DNA of 33,937 nucleotides, from assembly GCA_943913625.1 (NCBI GenBank), contig CALTYW010000004.1, forward strand, positions 1 to 33,937, in the 5' to 3' direction. Positions 28,983 through 33,937 of the stretch are shown one piece after another. This DNA comes from an uncultured Campylobacter sp. Lineage in GTDB: Bacteria > Actinomycetota > Actinomycetes > Mycobacteriales > Mycobacteriaceae. The notes below the pieces were generated by a model that made no database searches, was not told where the DNA came from, and saw nothing but the letters and a program-made list of their open reading frames with translations. Positions within the stretch are counted from its first letter, which is position 1. Each line of letters starts with the position of its first letter. A program made the translations under genes and the position numbers.

Positions 28983-31026
28983 TGGATTCCTCGCTCGGCT
29001 GGGTGTTGTTCTTCTCGGCGATCCAGGCGCTGATGATCTCCACTGCCTCGTCCACCGGCACGCCGTTGATCTGGGTGCCGTCGAGGAAGCGGAAGCTCAC
29101 CGCGTTCGCCTCCACGTCGCGTTCGCCGGCGAGCAGCATGAACGGCACCTTGCCGGTGGTGTGGTTGCGGATCTTCTTCTGCATGCGGTCGTCCGAGTGA
29201 TCCACCTCCGCGCGGATTCCGCGTGCGCGCAGCTGGCCAATCACACCGTCCAAGTGTCCCGCGAACGCGTCCGCGACCGGGATACCCACCACCTGGTGCG
29301 GGGCGAGCCAGGCAGGGAAAGCACCCGCGTAGTGCTCGAGCAACACGCCAAAGAAACGCTCGATGGAGCCAAAGAGTGCGCGGTGGATCATCACCGGGCG
29401 CTGCTTCGTGCCGTCCGGCGCGGTGTACTCCAGGTTAAAGCGCTCCGGCAGGTTGAAGTCGAGCTGCACGGTGGACATCTGCCAGGTGCGGCCGATGGCG
29501 TCGCGCGCCTGCACGGAGATCTTCGGGCCGTAGAACGCCGCACCCGCCGGGTCCGGCACGAGCTCCAGGCCAGACTTGGTGGCCACAGACTCCAAGATGT
29601 TGGTCGAACGCTCCCAGATGTCGTCGTCGCCGATGTACTTCTCCGGGTCCTTCGTGGAAAGCTCCAAGTAGAAGTCATCGAGGCCGTAGTCCTTCAACAG
29701 TGAGATGATGAACTCCAGCACGCTGGTCAGCTCTTCTTCCAGCTGATCCTCAGTGCAGTAAATGTGCGCGTCATCCTGTGTGAAGCCGCGGGCGCGGGTG
29801 AGACCGTGGACCACGCCGGACTTTTCGTAGCGGTACACCGTGCCGAACTCGAAGAGACGCAGCGGCAGCTCGCGGTAGGAGCGCCCGCGGGAATCGAAGA
29901 TGAGGTTGTGGAACGGGCAGTTCATGGGCTTGGCGTAGTAGTCCACCGGCTGCTTGACCCAGTTGCCGTCCGGGCCCTTCTCCCCGTCCAGCTTCATCGG
30001 CGGGAACATGCCGTCCGCGTACCAGTCCAGGTGGCCAGACTTTTTGAACAGGTCGCCCTTGGTCACGTGCGGGGTGTTCACGAAGGAGTAGCCGGCCGCG
30101 AGGTGACGCTCGCGGGAGTGCTGTTCCATCACCATGCGCACAATCCCGCCGTCCGGGTGGAACACCGGAAGACCCGAGCCGACCTCGTCCGGGAACGAGA
30201 ACAGATCCAGCTCGTTGCCAAGGCGGCGGTGGTCGCGCTTTTCGGCCTCCTCGAGCATGGTCATGTGCTCGTCCAGCTTTTCCTTAGACTCCCAAGCGGT
30301 GCCGTAGATGCGCTGCAGCCCGGCGTTCTTCTGGTCGCCGCGCCAGTACGCCGCTGACGATCGGGTCAGCGCGAAGGCCGGAATGTACTTCGTGGTGGGC
30401 ACGTGCGGGCCGCGGCACAGGTCGCGCCACTCCACCTCGTCGGTGCGGGGGTTCACGTTGTCGTAGTGGGTTAGATCGCCCGCGCCGACCTCGGTCGCCT
30501 CGTCCGAGTTCGGGTCGACGTTACCCTTGTCCTGGATCAACTCCAGCTTGTATGGCTCGTCCTTGAGGTCTTCGGCCGCCTCCTCCGGGGACGCGTAGAC
30601 GCCGCGGACGAACTTCTGGCCCTGTTTGATGATCTTCTTCATCCGCTTTTCCAGCGTCTTCAGATCTTCCGGCGTGAACGGCTCGGCGGAGTCGAAGTCG
30701 TAGTAGAAGCCGTCGTTGATGGCCGGGCCGATGCCCAGCTTCGTGCCCGGGAATTCTGCCTGCACAGCCTGTGCCAGCACGTGCGCGCAGGAGTGGCGGA
30801 TTACGCTGCGGCCCAGCTCAGTGTTCGCCGCGACCGGGAAGAACGTGGCCGTCTCCTGCGGGGTGTGCGAAAGATCCTTCAGGTTGCCGTCTGCGTCCTG
30901 GACGCAAACGACAGCCTGGTCGCCCTTGTTGGGGAGGTTCAACTCCCGCATCGCGGCGCCGACTGGTGTGCCGGCGGGAACCTCGAAGGGCTCGAACTCG
31001 AGAGGGGCTGCGGTCGCTTCTGACAT
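28963..31026 (-). CDS. thrS: Threonyl-tRNA synthetase
   Basis: Class II synthetase for tRNA-Thr, 687 aa. N-terminal TGS domain (about 1-70), editing domain with HSCAHVLAQAVQ (HxxxH) and GPAINDGFYYDF, catalytic domain with motif 2 (ELPLRLFEFGTVYRYEKSGV and RARGFTQDDAHIYC) and motif 3 (HRALFGSIERFFGVLLEHYA), and an anticodon-binding domain ending the protein. ATG 31026 is chosen because AAAGGAG lies 11 bases upstream and it fits the family; an in-frame ATG 13 codons upstream is possible. It opens the long unit to pimA and has a hairpin-containing leader. Confidence 0.97.
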   Translation of the reverse strand: MSEATAAPLEFEPFEVPAGTPVGAAMRELNLPNKGDQAVVCVQDADGNLKDLSHTPQETATFFPVAANTELGRSVIRHSCAHVLAQAVQAEFPGTKLGIGPAINDGFYYDFDSAEPFTPEDLKTLEKRMKKIIKQGQKFVRGVYASPEEAAEDLKDEPYKLELIQDKGNVDPNSDEATEVGAGDLTHYDNVNPRTDEVEWRDLCRGPHVPTTKYIPAFALTRSSAAYWRGDQKNAGLQRIYGTAWESKEKLDEHMTMLEEAEKRDHRRLGNELDLFSFPDEVGSGLPVFHPDGGIVRMVMEQHSRERHLAAGYSFVNTPHVTKGDLFKKSGHLDWYADGMFPPMKLDGEKGPDGNWVKQPVDYYAKPMNCPFHNLIFDSRGRSYRELPLRLFEFGTVYRYEKSGVVHGLTRARGFTQDDAHIYCTEDQLEEELTSVLEFIISLLKDYGLDDFYLELSTKDPEKYIGDDDIWERSTNILESVATKSGLELVPDPAGAAFYGPKISVQARDAIGRTWQMSTVQLDFNLPERFNLEYTAPDGTKQRPVMIHRALFGSIERFFGVLLEHYAGAFPAWLAPHQVVGIPVADAFAGHLDGVIGQLRARGIRAEVDHSDDRMQKKIRNHTTGKVPFMLLAGERDVEANAVSFRFLDGTQINGVPVDEAVEIISAWIAEKNNTQPSEESIGTRRA

Positions 31027-31053
31027 AGGTGTGTGCGCTCCTTTGCGCGTTAT

Positions 31054-31080
31054 GGGGTGCGTCATACCTGGACGCACCCC
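31054..31080 (-). promoter_or_regulatory. 10-bp inverted repeat in the thrS leader
   Basis: GGGGTGCGTC (31054-31063) pairs perfectly with GACGCACCCC (31071-31080) across a 7-base loop, 28-54 bases before the thrS ATG. No T-run follows, so it is more likely an operator or mRNA structure than a terminator. Confidence 0.45.
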
Positions 31081-31096
31081 GAGTGAGATCAACTGC

Positions 31097-31112
31097 GGTA
31101 GGAAATCCTACC
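31097..31112 (-). other. Perfect 16-bp palindrome after the DyP peroxidase stop
   Basis: GGTAGGA-AA-TCCTACC, between the peroxidase stop (31117) and thrS. Could be a small terminator stem or a protein-binding site. Confidence 0.4.
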
Positions 31113-31116
31113 CCCG

Positions 31117-32361
31117 TTACCCCTTCAGCACCGACTGGCCCCAAAAGGTGTCGGCCCCTTCACCGGTGGATGTTCCAGGCGGAACCCAGTACACCGCGGA
31201 CCCGATGTGGGTGATCCACTCGTTGAGCCGGTCCGCCTCGTCCAGGCGCTTGAGTACCGGCGTGAACTGCACGTCCGGGTCTTTCTGGAAGGCGATGAAG
31301 ATGAGCCCGGCGTTGGAAAGCCGCCCGCTGCCCGACTCCGGCGGCAGGTTGTAGTTGTAGGGGCGGCGCTTGAATTTTTGCTCCGGGTGCTCTGCCGGCG
31401 CCATGCCGCGGGCCATGTGGGAGTTCTTGTCGATTACCGGCAGCCCGTAGCTGTCGATAGCGTCCATGTCCGGGTCGTCGAATTCGTCGGTGCCGGTAAG
31501 GGGGGCACCGTCGGAAAGCTTGCGCCCCACCACTTCCTCCCGCGAGGTGCGGTCGAGGCGCTCCCAGTCGTCGAGGTCCATGTGGATGCGTCGCACCACC
31601 AGCGAGGTGGAGCCGTCCTCGGCCCAGACCTGCTCGGCGTATTCCTCGGGCGAGTACGGGTTGACTGTGCCGTCGACCTGGCCAAAGAGGTTGCGTGGTG
31701 TCTGGCCTTTCGGGATGGAGCCGTAGGCGTTCATGAACCCTTGCTGCACCCAGGCCGGCTCGACGTAGTCCATCCCGGCGCGCGTCATGTGGCGTAGCGC
31801 CCATGCACCCATCACTGGGTCGTCGGAGCAGATCTGGAGCACCAGGTCGGTCTGGCCCCAAGCATCTTCGAGCTCGTCTCGTGTCATCTCGGGGATGTCG
31901 TGGAGCCATTCCGGCTTGTTGCCCGACGCGGCGATGTCGAAGATGCGCTCGCCGAATCCGCAGGTGATGGTGAGGTTGGCGGGCCACTCCACCATCTCCG
32001 GCTCGAGACTGGAGAGCGGGTTGCGCCCGGCGGTGAGCTCGCGGGCATCTTCCGTCCACAGTCGCATCAGGCGCGTCACACCGGCGGCGTCCACCCCGTC
32101 TTTGAGGTTGAAGCCCACCAGGTTCAAGTCCGCCTGCGTCGGCGTTTCAATACCGGCCTGGTGTTCCCCGTCGAATGCGACCACGGCATCGGTGAGCGGC
32201 TCGTGGTCAGGGTCCGAGTTGCTGGGCGGGTTCCGCTTCCCGGCGTCGCTTTGGCCGGTGCTTCTATTCGTGTCGCTGCACGCAGCCAGGACGCTCGCTC
32301 CCGCTACCCCGGCGGCGCCGCTGGCAGCCCCAACAATGAACTTCCTGCGCGATGTGGTCAT
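31117..32361 (-). CDS. Tat-exported DyP-type heme peroxidase (EfeB-like)
   Basis: A 414-aa dye-decolorizing peroxidase. The N terminus has a twin-arginine motif (SRRKFIVG) and the signal ends in LAAC with Cys28, so it may be a Tat-exported lipoprotein. The DyP GxxDG signature is GQVDGTVNP, followed by the conserved distal region (TSLVVRRIHMDLDDWERL) and, later, KRRPYNYN and ISFQ-like FIAFQKDP. Translation start ATG overlaps the PCuAC stop (ATGA). By neighbourhood it works outside the membrane with copper/metal-binding proteins; in other bacteria EfeB relatives support heme-iron uptake, but no EfeU/EfeO genes are present here. Confidence 0.9.
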   Translation of the reverse strand: MTTSRRKFIVGAASGAAGVAGASVLAACSDTNRSTGQSDAGKRNPPSNSDPDHEPLTDAVVAFDGEHQAGIETPTQADLNLVGFNLKDGVDAAGVTRLMRLWTEDARELTAGRNPLSSLEPEMVEWPANLTITCGFGERIFDIAASGNKPEWLHDIPEMTRDELEDAWGQTDLVLQICSDDPVMGAWALRHMTRAGMDYVEPAWVQQGFMNAYGSIPKGQTPRNLFGQVDGTVNPYSPEEYAEQVWAEDGSTSLVVRRIHMDLDDWERLDRTSREEVVGRKLSDGAPLTGTDEFDDPDMDAIDSYGLPVIDKNSHMARGMAPAEHPEQKFKRRPYNYNLPPESGSGRLSNAGLIFIAFQKDPDVQFTPVLKRLDEADRLNEWITHIGSAVYWVPPGTSTGEGADTFWGQSVLKG

Positions 32362-32798
32362 TTCTCTACCGGGACGCCGGAAATGGCGACGTGTTGTTGC
32401 GGGTTCAAGTTCAGCGCGATGTCGTACGTGCCGTGTCCGGGGAGGAAAATCTCCTCTTCGCGTTTGCGCATTTGCCCGTCAACCATCTCGTGGATCTCCG
32501 CGGTGCTTTCACCGAGGGAGGTGGAAAACCCTTCGATCCGCATATCATCGCCGGTGCGGTTGCGCAACGAGCCGTAAATGGTGGTTGCGTCGGAGCCGCC
32601 TTCCGTGTCGGCGGCCGGCTTCGCCCGCACGACCGCGTTTTCCAACGCGATTGAGCCTTCTCCCAACTTGGATTCGCCTTCCACGACAGTCGGCGATTCG
32701 GCGGTATCGGTGTCTGCGCCGTTCACGCCGCACCCGGTGAGGGTGAGCGTCGCTGCTTTAACCCCTGCAAACGCCACTGTTGCGATGCTGCGTTGCAT
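32358..32798 (-). CDS. PCuAC-like copper chaperone lipoprotein, short and ligand-altered
   Basis: A 146-aa extracytoplasmic protein with a signal ending in lipobox LTGC (Cys23). A PCuAC (DUF461) domain is recognisable from YGSLRNRTGDDM and EIHEMVDGQMRKREEEIFLP. The first half of the copper motif (H, M ... M) is present, but in the second half the usual HxM appears as HVA in QQHVAISG, so one methionine ligand is lost, and the protein ends shortly after without the last strands typical of the family. AAGGAGG precedes the ATG; it lies 9 bases after the CopC-like gene and its stop overlaps the peroxidase start. Copper delivery is likely but not certain. Confidence 0.75.
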   Translation of the reverse strand: MQRSIATVAFAGVKAATLTLTGCGVNGADTDTAESPTVVEGESKLGEGSIALENAVVRAKPAADTEGGSDATTIYGSLRNRTGDDMRIEGFSTSLGESTAEIHEMVDGQMRKREEEIFLPGHGTYDIALNLNPQQHVAISGVPVEK

Positions 32799-32807
32799 TC
32801 TGCCTCC

Positions 32808-33371
32808 TTACATCTGCGGATCAAGCTCGGCGGCGCGCTTGCGTTTCGACATCGCCATAAACGCCGCGCCGCCCACTGCCAACAACCCTAAAAGCCCCAG
32901 CACGTAGGGCAAAGCAGTTGCGCCCTGCGTATCAACGTCTCCTTGCCCCTGCCCGTTCTCCGGTAACGCCTGATCGGCCGCACCATCAGGTGCGTAGGTG
33001 AACGACGTCATCCCCTTCGTCGAATGCCCGTCAGAGGAGATGATCTGGAACCCCACCTTGTAGTCGCCCGGCTGTGGATCAAGGTCTGCAGGAAGCGGAA
33101 GGATGACATCTCGGCCGTCCAGAACTGGCTCACCGGAGTAAAGCACCTCGGTGGACCCGTTATTGTCCCGGGACAGCGCGACAGTATTGAAGCCCTGCTC
33201 GAGCTCTCCAGAGAATTCAAGCTTGATCGAGTCCGGGAACTGTGCAATCACTCCGCCGTTTTCCGGGTTCGATCCGATGACCGAGTCGTGCGCGCAGGCG
33301 AACGGCGCCCCGACAAACACCCCAGCAACGATCGCTGCCGCCCCAATACCTGCTGCGGGATGAATGGTCAC
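32808..33371 (-). CDS. CopC-domain copper-binding membrane protein
   Basis: A 187-aa protein: signal peptide (about 1-27), a CopC-type Ig-like domain, a Pro/Gln-rich linker and a C-terminal transmembrane helix (VLGLLGLLAVGGAAFMAM) followed by KRKR, giving an extracytoplasmic domain with a cytoplasmic tail. Cleavage after ACA would expose His as mature N terminus (HDSVIGSNPENGG), the ligand typical of CopC, and the second motif SDGHSTKG is intact. Start GTG 33371 has AAGGAGG five bases upstream. It is first of the three-gene run CopC, PCuAC, DyP. Confidence 0.88.
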   Translation of the reverse strand: MTIHPAAGIGAAAIVAGVFVGAPFACAHDSVIGSNPENGGVIAQFPDSIKLEFSGELEQGFNTVALSRDNNGSTEVLYSGEPVLDGRDVILPLPADLDPQPGDYKVGFQIISSDGHSTKGMTSFTYAPDGAADQALPENGQGQGDVDTQGATALPYVLGLLGLLAVGGAAFMAMSKRKRAAELDPQM

Positions 33372-33477
33372 GTGCGCCTCCTTGTGGCAATAGCGGTTAT
33401 GGGGTCTTCGGAAGTAGTCGCTCCCTCCCCCACGTTAGTTCCCGGCGTCTCCTGCGCGCCCCGGCTCCACCGCTTTC

Positions 33478-33519
33478 GGGTTAAACGACAGAATGTGTGG
33501 GTTAAGCGACAAAATGTGT
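33478..33519. repeat. 21-bp tandem direct repeat upstream of the CopC operon
   Basis: Two adjacent 21-bp units (33478-33498 and 33499-33519) differing at two positions, each running from GGGTTAA to AATGTGT. They lie between the tRNA-Val terminator and the CopC-like gene, 107-148 bases before its start. Confidence 0.75.
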
Positions 33520-33549
33520 GTCCGTGCAGTTCCCACGAGGCTCATACAC

Positions 33550-33580
33550 AAAACACCCCAGGCTGTTGACCTGGGGTGTT
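33550..33580 (-). terminator. Terminator of tRNA-Val
   Basis: Perfect 11-bp stem AACACCCCAGG (33552-33562) with CCTGGGGTGTT (33570-33580), 7-base loop, beginning 5 bases past the tRNA 3' end and ending in TTTT on the minus strand. Confidence 0.8.
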
Positions 33581-33585
33581 GGTTG

Positions 33586-33657
33586 TGGTCCTAGCTGGGA
33601 TCGAACCAGCGACCTTTCCGGTGTGAACGGAACGCTCTTCCACTGAGCCATAGGACC
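33586..33657 (-). tRNA. tRNA-Val (CAC)
   Basis: A 72-nt cloverleaf: acceptor GGTCCTA/TAGGACC, D arm GCTC/GAGC, anticodon stem TTCCG/CGGAA with loop TTCACAC (anticodon CAC, reading GUG), T arm GCTGG-TTCGATC-CCAGC, discriminator A. CCA is not encoded. A terminator follows immediately. Confidence 0.95.
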
Positions 33658-33671
33658 GAACGGGAAATGAG

Positions 33672-33700
33672 ATTACACCCCACATCTCTCAGACAACGAA
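33672..33700 (-). promoter_or_regulatory. Candidate promoter of tRNA-Val
   Basis: Minus strand TTCGTT (-35, 33700-33695), 17-base spacer, TGTAAT (-10, 33677-33672), 14 bases before the tRNA 5' end. Confidence 0.4.
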
Positions 33701-33825
33701 TCGCCAGCTTATTGTGGGTGTTCGGGCGGGGTGCGGGGAATCGTCGATTAGCGAAAGCCCCTGACCGTCGAATCACAGGCGTGTAGTTCGGCGTTTGCGG
33801 GCGGATTGCGCGCTGACAAGGCGAT

Positions 33826-33853
33826 TTGGCAAGTGGAGCGCGCTACGGTTAAT
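33826..33853 (+). promoter_or_regulatory. Candidate promoter of tRNA-Gly
   Basis: TTGGCA (33826-33831), 16-base spacer, GTTAAT (33848-33853), 34 bases before the tRNA 5' end. Confidence 0.4.
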
Positions 33854-33887
33854 GTTTGTTCTCGCGCAATGCAGCAATGCGGCGCAC

Positions 33888-33937
33888 GCGGATGTAGCGC
33901 AGTTGGTAGCGCATCACCTTGCCAAGGTGAGGGTCGC
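33888..33937 (+). tRNA. tRNA-Gly (GCC), cut by window end
   Basis: First 50 nt of a tRNA: acceptor GCGGATG, D arm GCGC/GCGC, anticodon stem TCACC/GGTGA with loop TTGCCAA (anticodon GCC). The T arm and 3' acceptor strand lie beyond the window. In corynebacteria this may be followed by further tRNA genes, not visible here. Confidence 0.9.

Noticed and set aside
31027..31116. T-box riboswitch before thrS
   Set aside because: Leader too short, no T-box consensus and no terminator with T-run.
33372..33551. DtxR iron box before the CopC-PCuAC-DyP genes
   Set aside because: No sequence near the TTAGGTTAG-type inverted repeat was found.
33024..33569. 181-codon plus-strand frame across the copC start and tRNA-Val terminator
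   Set aside because: Shadow of the CopC-like gene and runs through the 21-bp repeat and a terminator.
1..33937. CRISPR array, prophage or intact insertion sequence
   Set aside because: No regularly spaced repeats, integrase, transposase or phage structural genes are present.

Overview
The window is chromosomal DNA of an actinomycete, very probably a Corynebacterium. Support: high GC; PIM-lipid genes (thrS, HIT, PIP synthase, patA, pimA); and a gene order that, recalled from memory, follows the thrS to aspS stretch of Mycobacterium tuberculosis (thrS, HIT, pgsA, acyltransferase, pimA ... yebC, ruvCAB, yajC, secDF, solute-binding lipoprotein, apt, rel, ppiB, MBL, hisS ... aspS, rarA). The backbone is core housekeeping DNA with small lineage-specific insertions. 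I see no prophage, intact insertion sequence or CRISPR array.

Layout from left to right. 1-4490 (minus): aspS, a kinase-fold phosphotransferase and rarA, tightly spaced. 4491-7777 (plus): a zinc metallopeptidase, a CBS protein with a HEPN-like R-x4-H motif, and sdaA. 7774-9739 (minus): an MBL hydrolase and hisS, with hisS sharing its CTAG stop with sdaA. 9803-11098 (plus): a membrane-anchored cyclophilin and a small secreted protein. 11099-11567: no gene supported. 11568-21356 (minus): secD, secF, an orphan solute-binding lipoprotein, apt and rel as one dense unit, then a surface 5'-nucleotidase. 21357-24317 (minus): ruvC, ruvA, ruvB, yajC, with an SOS-like box before ruvC and a terminator between yajC and secD. 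24454-31026 (minus): thrS, HIT, PIP synthase, patA, pimA and a LemA/Rv2609c-like protein, followed by yebC with its own promoter. 31117-33371 (minus): a CopC-like protein, a PCuAC lipoprotein and a Tat-exported DyP peroxidase. The right end has tRNA-Val(CAC) on minus and a partial tRNA-Gly(GCC) on plus.

Functional groups: translation (aspS, hisS, thrS, two tRNAs); recombination (ruvCAB, rarA); protein export (yajC, secDF); stringent response and purine salvage (rel, apt); phosphatidylinositol mannoside synthesis; and extracytoplasmic metal and phosphate chemistry (CopC, PCuAC, DyP, 5'-nucleotidase).

The most interesting signals are in regulatory DNA and at protein edges: a proline-rich leader ORF ending inside an intrinsic terminator just before secDF; a collagen-like Gly-X-Y tail on YajC; 11-bp tandem repeats between aspS and the metallopeptidase; a 21-bp duplicated element near tRNA-Val; the HEPN-like/CBS protein; and metal-ligand substitutions in the 5'-nucleotidase and PCuAC proteins. 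None is proven to be a new system from sequence alone.
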